From contig JAYKKT010000059.1 of NCBI GenBank assembly GCA_036023115.1, forward strand, positions 1,702,501 to 1,766,500: a DNA stretch of 64,000 bases. The letters run 5' to 3'. A program made the translations under genes and the position numbers. Below the pieces are notes generated by a model. That model was not told where the DNA came from. It saw only the letters and a list, made by a program, of their open reading frames with translations, and searched no databases. Each line of letters opens with the position of its first letter. Within the stretch, counting starts at the first letter, position 1. Below are positions 27,569 to 40,344 of the stretch, piece by piece. The DNA comes from Brasenia schreberi (Eukaryota > Streptophyta > Magnoliopsida > Nymphaeales > Cabombaceae).

Positions 27569-30500
27569 CAACAACAACTAAGCCTTTTCCCATACTAGAT
27601 GCGGTCGGCTATGTGGATTCTTTGTTTCCACATAGCCCTATCAAGTATCATGCTAGTAGTTAAGTTAACTCAATATAAACTAGATCATTCTTTATAGTTT
27701 CTTTTCAACACTTTTATTGTCGTACTCTTCCTCTTTTATAGTTAATTATCAACATGTACAAAAGATGTCTGGAACATAAATGAATGATGTTGAGATGGAT
27801 GAGTGGTCATAAAAGAAAAGACCATATACAAAATGAGGTTATTAAAAATAAATTATGTGTGGCACCAATAGAGGATAAAATGAGAGAATATCATTTACGG
27901 TAGTTTGGACATATAGAAAGAAGATCAAAAGAAGAACCTGTAAGAAGGTATGAAAAACTAGATTTTGAAAATATTAAAAGAGGTAGAGGATGACCACAAA
28001 AGTGTTGGAAAGAAATAATAAAGAATGATCTAGCTTATTGTGAGTTAACTGCTAATATGACATATGATAGGGCTCTATAAAAACAAAGAATCCATATAGT
28101 CGACCCCGTCTAGTATGGGAAAAGGCTTAGTTGTTATACTCTTCCTCTTTTAACATTTTCACAATCTGTTTTTTCATATCTTCTTACGATAGCGTTCTTT
28201 CATCATCTTTCTAATTGTCCAAACCATCTTAGACGATTTTACCTCATTTTATCATCTATTGGATCTACTCCCAATTGGTTTCTAATAACCTCATTATGTA
28301 TATAGTCTCTCTTTGTGTGACCACTTATCCATCTCAACATATTTATTTGTCTATAATATTTACCTTTAAACTTTAATAGTATATTCTTATCACATAAAAT
28401 ACCTAATGCCTCTATCCATTTTAACCAACCGACATTAATTTTATACGTAACATATCCATCAATTTTTTCATCACTTTGAAAGATTGACCCTAGGTATTTA
28501 AAACTTTCTATGAGTGATGCAATATGTGTTAATCTTAATTTTTATATCAACTGAAGTATCATTTAGCCTTTACTTTCTAACGTTTCTCTCCATAGTTCTA
28601 ATTTCATATTAACTTTTTTCTTAGACTCATCCACTAACACAATGTCATCTGCAAATAACATACGCAAGGTACTTCATCTTTAATATGTTTTATTAACTCA
28701 TCAATTACCAATATAAATAAATATAGACTTAAAGTTGCTCCCTATTGTAACCCAATATTAACTTAAAAATACTTTATCATTCTTTCATGAGTCCTCACAT
28801 ATGTTTTTGTACCATCCTATATGTCTCTTATAAGATTTATGTATGTTAATGGGATACCTCTCTTTTGCAATGTTCTCCAAAAAATATCTTTTGGTATTGT
28901 ATCGTAAGTTTTTTCTAAATCAATAAATATCATGTGAAGGTCCTTCTTTTTTACTTTAAAATGTTTCATAAGACGTATTAATAGATGAATCGCTTCAATA
29001 GTAGATCTACCGGGCATGAATCTGAATTGGTTATCTATTATACTCAATACTTGTCTTAACCTACGTTCAATAATTTTTTTTTATAATTTAATAGTATGGC
29101 TCATTAACTTGTTATTTCGATAATTCATACAGTTATGAACGTCTCTCTTGTTCTTATATATGGGTATAAGTGTACTAACACTCTATTTCTTGGGCATCTT
29201 TTGGGTTCTCCATACTTTATTAAATAGTCTTTTGAGTCAAATGAGTCTCATCTCTCATAGGATTTTCAATACTTCTATAGTAATATTGTTTGATCCTTTA
29301 GATTTACCAACCTTAATATATTTAAGAGCCTCTTTAACTTTATTATTTTGAATACACCGATAGATGTTGCAATTTATATACTTTCTTGATTTGGCTAACT
29401 CTCCTATACTAGTATATATATCTTCATTAAAAAGCCTATATAAATATTTTTTTCATCTATTTTTATATCATCATTCATTATTAGAATCTTCTCATCCTCA
29501 TCTTTAATGCATCTAACAAAAGTAAGATCTTTAGTTTTTTATCTCTATTCTTAGTTATCCTAAAAATATCTCTTTCACCTTCTTTTGAGTTAAGGTTTTT
29601 TATATAACTACTTTCAAATTTTGGCTTTTGCTTTACTAACGGTTTTTTTTCGCTTCTTTCTTTGTTTTCTTATAAGCCTACCAAGTTTCACTAGTCTTTT
29701 TGATATAATGCAATTTGTACCATGCTTTCTTTGTCTTGATTTTATCTTACACCACTTCACTCCACTACCAAGCTTCTTTTTGTTTTGGTACGCCTCCCTT
29801 AGATTCGCCTAATATCTTTTGTTACTTCTCTAATATGTATAACTATACTGTTTCATATATCAGAAGGTGTACCTACATAATTCCAAGCATTTTCTTGAAG
29901 AACTTTCAGTTTAAATATATCTTCTTTCTCACATTTGATGTTCCATCATCTAGTCTGAATAACTTTATACACTCTATTCTTCCTTATCCACTTTTTTACT
30001 TACAAATTAATTACTAAAATCAATGTTGAGTAGTTAAGCTTTCTCTTGAAATTACCTTGCAATCTTTACAACACAATCTATCTTTTTTCTTATAAACAAA
30101 ATAATCAATTTGTATTTGTTACAAGCCACTCTTATAAATAATTAAATATTTATCTCATTTTTTGAAAATTGTATTGGCTATAAGGAGATCAAAAGCCATA
30201 ATAAAATTTAAAATCTCCCTACCCTCCTCATTTATATTCTCAAAATCATAGTTTTCATGAATACCTTGATAGCCTAATGTCTCTTTACCAAATGTTCATT
30301 TAAGTATCCTTTCAAACAAATAATCTCTTTGTAGAATTCTCTGAATTATCTTATCTAACTCCTCAAAAAAAAGTCTTCTTTATATTATTTTGTAATAATA
30401 CTTGGGGTAAATAAGAACAAACTATATTCAAAACCTTTATTCCTACCACTAATTTTACCATAATAATTCAGTATCATATCATTGTATATCTACTACACTA

Positions 30501-31085
30501 TCTTTTAAATTTTTATTTATAATAATACCAACTTCATTTCAATCTTTTTTTTTCCTCAATACCATAATTTAGAACTTGTATTATCAATCTCTCTTACTTT
30601 TTCTCCAACAAACGTAGAATATGAATCTTTCTCTAAATCATAGTATCTACCAACTCCATTCATTTGTCCGTCAATGTTTCAATATTAAAAGTAACAATAC
30701 GAATTTTATTATCTAGGACTAGCTTCCTTACCCCGTATTCGTATATGCTAAAATACAAAAACCCTCATTGTAACTTGTTCACTGCATTCGGATGACAATG
30801 TAGTGAGACTAACTTTTTTACACATACCCGATATGGGAACCCTCTCTACAATTGATTCACTAGGGTGAAGAGGTAGAGACTCTTCCTTACTTTTCATTCC
30901 ATTTGGGCTCTATAGTGCATCGGTAAGAGGTAATACCCCAACGCAATACTCATAATTTGTAGAATCCATGATAGATAACTCCGGCAAAGTTTTATGTTGG
31001 TTGTCGAAAGCCTAATGCAACTCTCCTCCATAACTGAGGCTTAGGACCGGCCATGCAAGGGTAATCCCTTACATGAGCGGAGTTT
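27569..31085 (-). mobile_element. RTE-type LINE, full length, with nested insertion
   Basis: Bounded by a perfect 17-bp target-site duplication, tcatgaattcaaacatg, at 27552-27568 and 31086-31102. Without the nested LINE the element is about 3.1 kb, the usual size of plant RTE elements. On the minus strand it starts with the family 5' leader ('ctcatgtaagggattaccct'), passes decayed endonuclease and RT sequence (MIFIDLEKTYDTIPKDIFWR near 28.9 kb) and ends in GTT repeats. Stops and frameshifts are frequent, so it is inactive. Confidence 0.92.
27739..28136 (+). mobile_element. RTE LINE 3' fragment nested in the older LINE
   Basis: A 5'-truncated 398-bp copy in the opposite orientation to its host element. 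It is flanked by a perfect 16-bp duplication, tactcttcctctttta (27723-27738 and 28137-28152). It starts in the C-terminal coding region and ends at the canonical 3' end. Confidence 0.92.
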
Positions 31086-31102
31086 TCATGAATTCAAACA
31101 TG

Positions 31103-32014
31103 ATGAAGCAAATCCAAACATTGTAGCTGGATAACTAATGAATCTAATTTTACCAAACCCTGACCTTAATGGGTTTGGTTTGGGACACTCGGTTCCTACT
31201 CAAGACCTTGATCTATGTGGGTGGGGTTGGACTATTCTTCACGAAAACAAAGACTAGCCGTTGCTTTTATTATATCGAATCAAAAGGCTGCTTCAGTGAG
31301 TTACTCTCTCTCACACACACACACACGTACACTTACATTTGTATTTGTATTTGGTAAAATGATGAATAAAATATGATTTATACATAAGCGTGTAAATCTT
31401 ATATTTCATGGTCTGTGTACATTTTTGTACAGAATAAACTTGAGAGAGTGAGTGAGCGAGTGTGTGTGTGGCGGGGAGGGGAGGATTTTGTCTGTGTGTG
31501 TGCGTGTGTATTTATAGAAATGTTTTGTTTATTTATATATATACATGTGTGTGTAGGTTTAAAGTTTGTTCTATCGGATCCTTTTCTGATAAATTTCTTT
31601 GTTCTCTAAGATCTTTCTTCATTTTCCTTCCTCTGGTTTTATGATATTATTAATTTTTTAACCGTTCGTTCACATTGTCCTAAACTTTATCAGGTCCAGT
31701 TAAGTGGTCCTACATAAGGCGTTTGATCACGAGGCCTGGGACTATAGAACAGAAACTACAGTTTCAATTCCTGTGATAATTAAATGCGGGCCTCGACGTA
31801 CTTACCCAATTACAAGGGTCATTTGCAGGCCACCCCAGGAAGGGTTGCTGGAGATGGAGTTCCAGTTCCATACTACTACCCTCACAATCAAACACTCTCT
31901 CCCTCTCAATAGGGTGCATCTACATCTCCAGGTCGTTGTGCATCTCTAAAAACATGCTCCCACCCGCTGAACGCGAGAACGGAAGCTTTGCCCATGCTTT
32001 AAGACATGCCCATA
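31103..32014. other. intergenic, no supported gene
   Basis: Includes a CA run (31312-31325) and GT-rich stretches around 31.46-31.56 kb. A frame at 31936-32271 ends in a peptide with SASEESILSKAAVFGSKF; it spans a LINE insertion and no gene family was recognised. Confidence 0.4.
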
Positions 32015-32053
32015 AAACAACAATAACTAAGCCTTTTCCCATACTAGACGGGG
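32015..32053 (-). mobile_element. 39-bp RTE LINE tail insertion
   Basis: Just the terminal 39 bp of the LINE on the minus strand. The flanks are a slightly decayed 20-bp duplication, tgctttaagacatgcccata (31995-32014) and tgctttcagacatgatcata (32054-32073), 17 of 20 identical. Confidence 0.85.
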
Positions 32054-32588
32054 TGCTTTCAGACATGATCATAGGGTCGAATAATTCTTTACAAACCCGT
32101 CCCATCTACCCGATTTGCCGCTCCTACTGTTTCGCCAGGCCTTTTAGTTTTAGCAAGGAATCTCGAAGCCAATTGCCAGTGGTGGTAGAAAAGTTGGGTG
32201 ATGCTAAGCAGTACTCAGCAAGCGAAGAATCAATTCTATCTAAAGCTGCTGTCTTTGGCTCTAAGTTCTAACACTTACATCTTTTAAGTAAGTTTACATC
32301 TTTCTTCTAAAGCCATAAAGAGAAATCACATGATACCAGAACTTGAATATGCACATTAAAGGATTCAATTCTCTACGTTGGTTTAACTTATATGCAACTA
32401 ACTAAAATCTGCACATATTCAAAACGATCCCATTAGTGTGGCCATAGCTCTGCCTTTGGTGGTGGTTTCATCCTCCTATAACCAGCCTACTCGGCACCAC
32501 CGGATAAGTATGGTTCCGTAACCCCTAACCATAGCTAGTCCTCTTTGCTTTATTGGACCCTAAGGTCAACTACGACTAAAGGAAGGGC

Positions 32589-32722
<134 letters not shown>

Positions 32723-32871
32723 TGACCTTATATGCATAATGATGCAAGATGCATAATTCCTCATCTGACATGGTTTCAGTATTTTATTTTTCATCCATGG
32801 GTTCTCGCCCTCTATCACCTCGTTCTACTATTTCATCTTCAAAAACTAACTCCGGATAAAACCACAGAAAC

Positions 32872-32971
<100 letters not shown>

Positions 32972-33137
32972 TTTTTTCTAGGTGATTTTGGTTGTGGTAC
33001 TAGTGGTTTTGACTCATGAAAGATGAGAGTAGTGGAAGGGAGTAAAGGACGGCCACTGATGAATGAAACAGTGAAACCATGTTAAATTGGGGATTACACA
33101 CAATTGTACACCATGCATCGTTATACAAATAAGTCTA

Positions 33138-33138
<1 letters not shown>

Positions 33139-33236
<98 letters not shown>

Positions 33237-33250
33237 AAAGAGAGAGAGAG
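33139..33250. repeat. (TA)n microsatellite with short GA tail
   Basis: Nearly 100 bp of uninterrupted TA units, then a short 'gagagagag' run. It is the third AT array within 700 bp. Confidence 0.97.
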
Positions 33251-33345
33251 GGCTATACGGATATATAGATCTCGAGTAAAAGATAAGGCAAATCCGTTTG
33301 TCTCATTGCGCTACCCCATAAGAGCCACAGCTAAGCTTGCTGCAG

Positions 33346-33537
33346 GTTTATGACCCGAGATACGTAGAGCAATCAGTAGCTCGTGTCGTTCGGCAGCTCT
33401 CGTTGCGAGAGAACAGCAATGGCATGCTGAATCCACTATTGGGTCCTTTTCCGACCCGAACCCCGTCATGGTTGAACACAGTAAAAAGCGGTGCAGCATG
33501 CAGAGAGGTCACAAGCACGCAGAAAAAGAATGAATAA
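33346..33537 (+). CDS. possible terminal exon, unidentified
   Basis: A frame opens just after a plausible acceptor (ttgctgcag/G) and reads [20 protein letters not shown], then about 40 more residues to a TAA stop. The composition looks coding and the GC content is higher than the flanks. No upstream partner exon is visible across the microsatellites, so it may be a gene remnant. Family unknown. Confidence 0.3.
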   Translation, partial: VYDPRYVEQSVARVVRQLSLRENSNGMLNPLLGPFPTRTPSWLNTVKSGAACREVTSTQKKNE

Positions 33538-34026
33538 GATAGAGGCATGCTTATCAGAAGCATCTAAGGCCTTTCAGACCACCAACGAGGGATCGAGCAA
33601 ATCCATCTGACCTCTGACACCAATAAGTCCCTTCATCATTCTTAAATAATTTCAGCCATCGATGGCAGCAGAGGGCAGTGAACGAATCTTCCATAAGCAT
33701 AAGAGAGTCCAAGTCAGTATCAAATCATTGCAAAAGAGTATGTTGGAAAAATCGTCCCCAATCTCTCTCTCTCTCGCTTTATTTTAGGTGATTTTGATAT
33801 AAATTCATTTGAGACATGTTCTAATATTCTCCTCTTTTACTAAAAGAGGAAAGGAATAAGACTGTGTAGATGTATGTGCAGGCATGTTACCTTGGGATTC
33901 CTTATACATTATATATATAATGTTAAGCATTTCTTCTTGGGATTTACAGTTAATGGCGTCTCGCTCTCTAGGCTGAGAATCGTTTACGTCCTGTGGAGGG
34001 TGGAATTAGTTTCAAACTTGAACAAC
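33538..34026. other. intergenic, nothing recognised
   Basis: A short CT run at 33763-33775 and no reading frame of note. Confidence 0.4.
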
Positions 34027-34140
34027 GAGCAGTAGCTCAGCTGGCTAGGGGATCGGCTTACAAGTTGAAGGTCATGAGTTGAACGCTAGGGACTGCCTTC
34101 ACCCTCCCTATTGTACCATCAGCAAAGAAAAAGAACAGGA
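34027..34140 (+). mobile_element. tRNA-derived SINE-like unit
   Basis: An A-box-like 'tagctcagctggctagggg', then 'gttgaaggtcatgagttgaac' in the B-box region (split by one or two changes from the family), then a 'ttgtaccatcagc' and A-rich tail. It is one of the clearest copies. It is not an intact tRNA gene: no acceptor stem or anticodon loop can be built by eye. Confidence 0.65.
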
Positions 34141-34301
34141 CAGCGTGAAACTTATACTACACTTCGTACCAGCCAGAAGCCTCTTTTCTTCTAACCCTGT
34201 AATAAAAGCAAAAGGAAGAGAAAAGCTTATCGCCGGTGCTTTTCATGGTTGTAGTTGCTGCTATACCAGTAACCCCTGTGAGCACTAAGTAAGGAGGTTT
34301 T

Positions 34302-34396
34302 GCACCGAGAGCGTTCTCTAGTGCCGTTGTTGTTGGTGACAGTTGGACTCCTAGTGGGTGCATGCATGGGTATGTGTTAGGCTTCGGCTCTTCTTT
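34302..34396 (+). mobile_element. SINE-like unit, second subfamily
   Basis: 'ttgcaccgagagcgttctct', then 'gttggactcctagtgggtgc' and 'gtgttaggcttcggctc'. The same order is found reversed at 38112-38222, so the two form a subfamily distinct from the 'gttgaaggt' units. Confidence 0.55.
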
Positions 34397-35392
34397 AAAG
34401 GAGGATTTCATCATCCACTTCTTGTTATCGTTTAAGAATATGTTGAGGGTAGTCGTAGTTCCAGAAAAGGGTGCCTGGTGGTTGTTGGTGGATCAAGTGA
34501 CTAAAATGGACCGCTTTAGATCCCCGAAACTTTTACTTTCCAAGTTTTAAGTTACACTATTAAGTTGAGCCCTCTGAGGTTGTTGGCCATATTTAAGGAC
34601 CCATTTTAGTATTTAGCTTATGCTCTCAACTTGAATCGAGTCACTCTTCCACATGCATCCCCTTCAATACTTCGACATCAAAGCTGATGACTGATGAGAG
34701 AGAGAGAGAGGTCAAAATTTCCCTAAATATCAATTGCTAAGCATATGAAACCATTTTAATTTACTCTGAAATTATATGGATTTCATAAAATAGTTTTAAG
34801 AAGGAAACTAGATCCTTCAGAAGTTGGAACAGTTCCAACTTTCGTAGTATGTGTTTCTGTATAAGTTAAAAGATAACGCACTAAATTAGTGTCATTCTGG
34901 AAGTACGTCCCCTCATTGAATCTTTCCTCCGCATCATTTAGAAGTTGCGGTTTCACGATTCTAGACTTTAGAGCTAAAAGCAAGAATCTTCTTTGCTGTA
35001 ATGAAGCCTCACGATAATGAAAAATTTTCTGAAAATACGTACAGCACCGAATTATACCACCAAATTATATATATGTGTGTAGAGAGAGGGATGTTAAAGC
35101 TTCTATCAAATGTTAACTAGTAAGAACTAGAATCAAATCTCACATGCACAGCCAGTAGAATACGATCCCGCATCAATCACTCCAAATCAAAAGAAATTTT
35201 AGAATGGACAGCCTTTTTCTTTTTAGAGTCGAAAGAAATTTTCCAATTCTTAAGGTAAACAAACAAACACTGTAGTTCTTTCTTGGACACCCTCAACTCT
35301 GTTAAGACTAATTGTGGAAATCAACAACCAATATGGACAGACACAAACCATGCTAAACACCAAAGCAAAACCTTGAAATCCTTGGCGATAGT
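34397..35392. other. intergenic downstream of the Dof gene
   Basis: AT-rich, with a short GA run at 34695-34709. The part next to 35393 should include the Dof 3'UTR. No other gene seen. Confidence 0.45.
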
Positions 35393-37229
35393 CTAAATAA
35401 ATGGGCTCACTGATGAAGTCCCATAGTTGCTGACCAGCCCAGTATTCCATGCTCCGCCGATCGCCGCACCGCCACTCCAATACTCTTTTCCTTCTTCAAA
35501 ACCGCTCCCTCGGCTGGCATTCTGCCACTGTGTACCCCAAACTCTGCCATCTCCATCTCTAGTTTTGGATACATCATCTCTAATAAAAGCCACATTCTCT
35601 ATTGCATTATACATCACAAGCTGTCCATCACTATTACCACCATCAATCCTCTCAAGATTTCCATGGCTAAATGTTGAGCAAACGTTATGAACACCAGTTG
35701 GGAGGCTGTAAAGAGACAAATCTGTGAATCCCATTTGAGGAAAACCAGTCCCTAATGGATCAATCTGTGTGAAAAAACAAGGGTTTACAGCGCGTTTAGC
35801 CAAGATTTCTTGTGTAGGATTCAGGTCGTTGGTGCCCATAATGGGATCATATATGGGAGGTAAAAGAGATGAGGAAGCTGCATTGGGTTGTGCTGGATCG
35901 TGGGTCTTCTTGGAATTGGATCTCTTGTTCTTTCTGTAGCCACCCCCAACAGGAACATTTCTCAGAGATCCTCCTTTCGTCCAATACCTTCTACAAGCCT
36001 TGCAAAAGTATCTTGGCTGTGAGAGACTATAGTTGTTGTAATAGCAGAATTTGGTGTTTGCGGAATCACATCTTGGACATTTTAGGGCTTGTTCTGGATG
36101 GGGCTTCAGTCTTCTCTCAAGCATTGATCTTGGGCAGCCAACTATATCCTCCAATCCCATGGCCTAGGAAGAGAAAATCAAATGATATAGTAATCATATT
36201 ACATTGATAAAGATCTTCATACTGATAAAAGGATAAACTCGACAAGATTATTGGGCATTTCTTACTGTAATATTGTTGACATAATCAGAGAGAACCAATG
36301 CATGTTCTATGGAAGATTTGAAGCATCACTTCGCATTATTGAAAAGAGAAGGAAAATAAAAGGAAATCAGCATTGGGTTAAAGTATGAAGTCGGAAAAAG
36401 GTTGTAGTGCAAGCTCACTACTCACAATTAAGAAAGAGAAACTGAACGATCGATCTATGCCCACATGGTATCACCAAATTAGCCTTTCTGACCTTTTTTT
36501 TCAGCTTTAGTTTGGCTTTTAGAAACCCTAAAGAGATGATATAAGTGGTATTTCTACTAGCTAAAGACCAACTTGCCAAGAGAATAAACACATAAAAAGG
36601 AGCGTTTAGCTGCATCTTTTTCCTTCATTTTGAGACACGAAATACCAAGAAAAATGTTTTTCTTCTCCAACACTTAATGCTTTCAAGAAATAGGCCACTG
36701 AAGAAGCTTGCATCTTCATCACGGAAGAAAACATCTAAAATGTTCAACAAGCTAGGGAGCACCTTGTTAGGGACTGGACTTCGAAAGAGCCTTCAAGTTG
36801 AAGGTCAGGAGTTCGATTCCCGGGTCGCACATCCGGTAGGAATCTCCCTAAACCGAGTTTTCCAATTATACATGGAAAACAACAACTGCAAAACTGCCCA
36901 ACAATGCATGGATCTCATGGCGAATGCATGTCTCCACAATTAGCAGATTTTATGGCTACCCACTTCATGAAACTGCGAGAAGAAACAGAAACTGCTACTG
37001 TTTCTTCGATTCTAGTTCAGAAGATGGCTTCACCACTCCCACACAGATAATTGTAACGAGGGTTCATCAGGAAGCTTTTGGCTATTCAAGAAACACAGGG
37101 ACAATGAAGAGAGGTCTCCTCAAGATGGAAAAACTTCCAAATAGAACCACAAAATTGAGATACGAAGGGCGAAAGAGTAAAGACAGAGAACTCATTATAT
37201 ACCTTTAGTTGGGCATCTGAGTGATCCAT
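35393..37229 (-). CDS. Dof zinc-finger transcription factor
   Basis: Two exons: a 27-nt first exon (37229-37203, MDHSDAQLK) and 36163-35393, joined in phase 0 by a 1.04-kb GT-AG intron; 265 residues in all. The Dof domain spans about residues 36-90, with the CX2CX21CX2C zinc ligands at C38, C41, C63 and C66 and the invariant block [17 protein letters not shown]. Dof proteins bind AAAG cores in plant promoters; the Ser/Asn/Gly-rich C-terminus is the usual variable activation region. A short first exon and an intron just before the domain are common in this family. An alternative start is M11, 6 nt inside exon 2. The intron holds a SINE-like unit. Which Dof clade it belongs to cannot be told by eye. 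Confidence 0.93.
36793..36845 (+). mobile_element. SINE-like unit fragment in the Dof intron
   Basis: 'agttgaaggtcaggagttcg' followed by 'attcccgggtcgcacatcc', matching the B-box half of the family. The A-box half is missing or diverged. Confidence 0.5.
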
Positions 37230-38111
37230 TATAGCTTACAGAAGAGAGAGAGAGAGAACTGTCATGAAGAGCAATACAAAGGAGAGAGACGAAAGATAAA
37301 TAATGGTGTGTCTCAATCGAGAGAGAAAGAGAGAGAGGATAGAGTAGTATAGTGATAAAGAGAGAGAGGATAGAGTAGTATAGTGATTACTTTCCGTACT
37401 GGATGAACGTTCTCTTTGGCCTGCACGCAGAGAAAGCATGGAGAAACCGAGGCCCAATCTGTATGCAAACCTGATTCAAAGAGTCGTGTGGGCCATAACC
37501 AGCTCCAACCCCAATTGATCGCCTCTCACTTTTGAAACTCGGCGATTATTTCTTTGTCTATCATCACCAAGAAATCCATGGGACAAGTACAGACTATGGG
37601 ATGATGATGATGATGGTAGCTAGAGGACTAAGTATCCTGAATCTGGTTTCCAAAAACCACCCAGTGACCATATCTTGAAATATTACACTTCCATGATTTA
37701 AGAAACTTGTAAGGAAGTGCATGTTTTGAGCATTTTCATATTAGTTTGGTCAGTAACGGATTCGGAAATTTGTTTTGGGTGGAAGGGATTTCAGGTTCGG
37801 ATGAAGCGTGACTAAAAGTTTTTATTTTTTCTAATTTCAATACAAATTCAGAATTTTAAGTGGAGTTGTCGCCCCACCCCATTACGATGTGGATCCACCA
37901 CTGAGTTTGGCTGTCATATTTGCATAGTAATAAGCTACAATTTTAGCTAAATATTAGCTTATTGCAAGGGTGGCAAATGGGCACCAGCAAAAATAAGCTT
38001 ATTGCCTGCTTTTTTTTCTCCTTTTGTGACTTGACAATTTTGTAAGCTCCTTATGATGACCCATTCGAGATTTTATGGATCACAAAACCATGGATTATTG
38101 TTTTTTTTTTT
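37230..38111. other. Dof 5' flank and intergenic DNA
   Basis: Several GA/CT-rich tracts at 37240-37365, including a duplicated 'agagaggatagagtagtata' phrase (37332 and 37366). These fall where the Dof leader and promoter should be. Nothing recognised beyond 37.5 kb. Confidence 0.45.
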
Positions 38112-38222
38112 GTTACGAGGCCGAAGCCTAACACACATGCACCCTCCAGGAGTCAAACTCCCCACCACCAGCATGGCGCTAGAGCGCCTTGCAGTTGAGC
38201 TAACGCTCTCGGTGCAGGTTAC
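38112..38222 (-). mobile_element. SINE-like unit, second subfamily
   Basis: On the minus strand 'tgcaccgagagcgttagctc' (A-box-like) precedes 'gagtttgactcctggagg' (B-box-like) and 'gtgttaggcttcggcctcg'. It matches 34302-34396. Confidence 0.6.
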
Positions 38223-39581
38223 ACGATTTACATAAAAATTTCCCAAACAGTGCAAGCTTGTTTCACTTAATAATGCTTCGATTAAATTGGATTTTTTTAG
38301 GTACTCATTGTTTGTTTTCTATTAGTTCTGATTGCCAAGTTTATGATATGAATTTTTTTCCAACATTTATCATACTTCTTACACAACACAGCAGATTTCG
38401 CCTATTATTCCTGTGAACCTTCCTTGACTACTTAATGAATGAAAAAGATTATATCATTAGCGTCAATATTTGATCTTTAATTTTACTTATGCGAGAATTG
38501 TTTTGATAGCCAAGATCCCTGATCACCCTGGGTATCAAACTCCTGAGCAATGGATGAAGAGGCAGCATTCTAAGACACATGAGCCAGACCTCTTTGAGCT
38601 AGCACTGATAAGATAATTATCATAGGGGGAGTCAATTTCCATTTAATTTGTACAGGTTGTCATTGCCTAATGTGTTATAATGCCAAGAAAGCATTCATTA
38701 GATAAAACATGACATGTGTGTCATATATACAGCCAACATGGTATTTGTATTTTTTAGGCAATCTTCATTACATACTTTGTTTTCTAATGAATTAATGGAT
38801 ATTTTTCGGTTTTTCATGTGGCACTGCAATTAGTCATGGCGCAATTTTTTACCGAAATGGTTACAAAATCCATATCTTTGGTTGCAAGTTGCCCATAAGT
38901 GTCACACATTGCATGATTAAGCAGTAATAAGGAAAACATATTTGCAGGCTCATATGTCTCATGAGGTCATTTCTTGTTCGAATTCTCGATTAGAAGTATG
39001 AGACTCGGATTTATTTCATTTGATTATTTGTTGTTTGCTACCAAGTGTTCTTATTATGGGTCTGCATAATGTCATCATTTTGATATCATGTTCTTCATAC
39101 AATTTGTCCATGGTTCATATTGTTGTGTATATGCAATTGTTATTACTGCAATTGAACAATGTGAACAAGGTTAGCTGTTCATCTTCTTTCGAGAGGAGGA
39201 GGAATGGTAGACATCGCTAGCTTCACTCCGATCTTTACCACCATTTGATGTAATGGGTCTTTAAACTCCGATTTGTAGCTCTTTAGTTTGTTCAAGCTTC
39301 GACCCCGATCATCTTACCGGAGAAGGAAGAGGTCGATAAAATATGGTGAATAAGATCAAAAAGGTAAGTTTGATCTCTCTGGTTGTTCCAGATGTTATGT
39401 TGCTTATGTGCTTTATGGTTTCCTTGAACTGGTTTTCTGAATAGGTGCTGAATTCCGAGTCGATAATGTAACGGTCGTTAATATTTGAACCGGTTCTAAC
39501 TGAAAGCACGACGGGATTAACTCGGCGAGGAATTGGCGAAGCGAAGCAAACCGACCGTCCGTCGACGAGGCGGGGCCCATA
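38223..39581. other. intergenic with a degraded SINE-like unit
   Basis: A decayed B-box-type stretch on the minus strand lies near 38505-38600 ('gggtatcaaactcctgagca'). The rest is AT-rich to 39.3 kb, then turns GC-richer. No gene supported. Confidence 0.4.
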
Positions 39582-39745
39582 CACGTGTCCGTGGCTCTCG
39601 AGGGAACGAATATCTTGGACTCCGAGAAAGCGTAGGTGTGGGGCCCGCATGCCCACGTCCCATCTTCATGAAATTCTGAGGGAGAATCCTGCGGACAACA
39701 TGCTGCCACGTGTACGGTCGAAGCTTACGTCACCGACGGCACGTG
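39582..39745. promoter_or_regulatory. cluster of three CACGTG (G-box/ABRE) sites
   Basis: CACGTG palindromes at 39582-39587, 39707-39712 and 39740-39745 lie in a locally GC-rich stretch. These are binding cores for plant bZIP and bHLH factors, often in ABA- or light-responsive promoters. No gene start could be tied to them, so their role is open. Confidence 0.35.
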
Positions 39746-40344
39746 AGAACGGCCGTCTTGATAATGTACACAAATGATTTATGTGCATACCCTTTCAGAA
39801 TGTAGAGGTACAAAAGTTATTACATGCAATTTTTGCTTTTTTGGGTTCAATTGGAGGCGGCAACCCGGTTCAACTGGTCAGGTCACTTCGGGTCTGTTTC
39901 AAAATATATTATGTATATTATTTTGTATATAGGTGTATATATACAATATACATTTTATTTATATATAGAGAGGTAGTAGTGAATGCTTAAACATTGTCTA
40001 TGCTCAAATCTACTTTATTATCTCAACAATTAGATTTTTGAAATAAACGGTTGAGGTGATAAAACAAAAATCATTTAGTTTATATGATGTATTAAATATA
40101 AAGTATAAAGTACAACAACTTTTTCAATTCAAATCTTCATTATTGATCATCCCAATCAAAAACTTTTGAATATACTTGAGTAATGATAGGATTTGACAAC
40201 TTACTACTACTACCTATGCATATATATGGTACATTATATGTATAAGGTATACATCTTACATGTATATATATATATATATAAACAAGAAATGTACATATTA
40301 TATATACCTATGTGTGCGTAGACATGGTAGGTTTTCATAAAATT
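39746..40344. other. AT-rich intergenic DNA
   Basis: Contains short TA arrays (for example 40262-40280) and no gene. Confidence 0.45.

Noticed and set aside
34027..34100. Possible tRNA gene
   Set aside because: A- and B-box-like blocks are present, but no cloverleaf with acceptor stem and anticodon loop can be formed; it fits a SINE better.
35407..35690. Other ORFs opposite and out of frame with the Dof gene
   Set aside because: Shadows of the Dof coding sequence.
36924..37208. 94-codon plus ORF in the Dof intron and exon 1
   Set aside because: Antisense to the Dof intron, no domain; chance frame.
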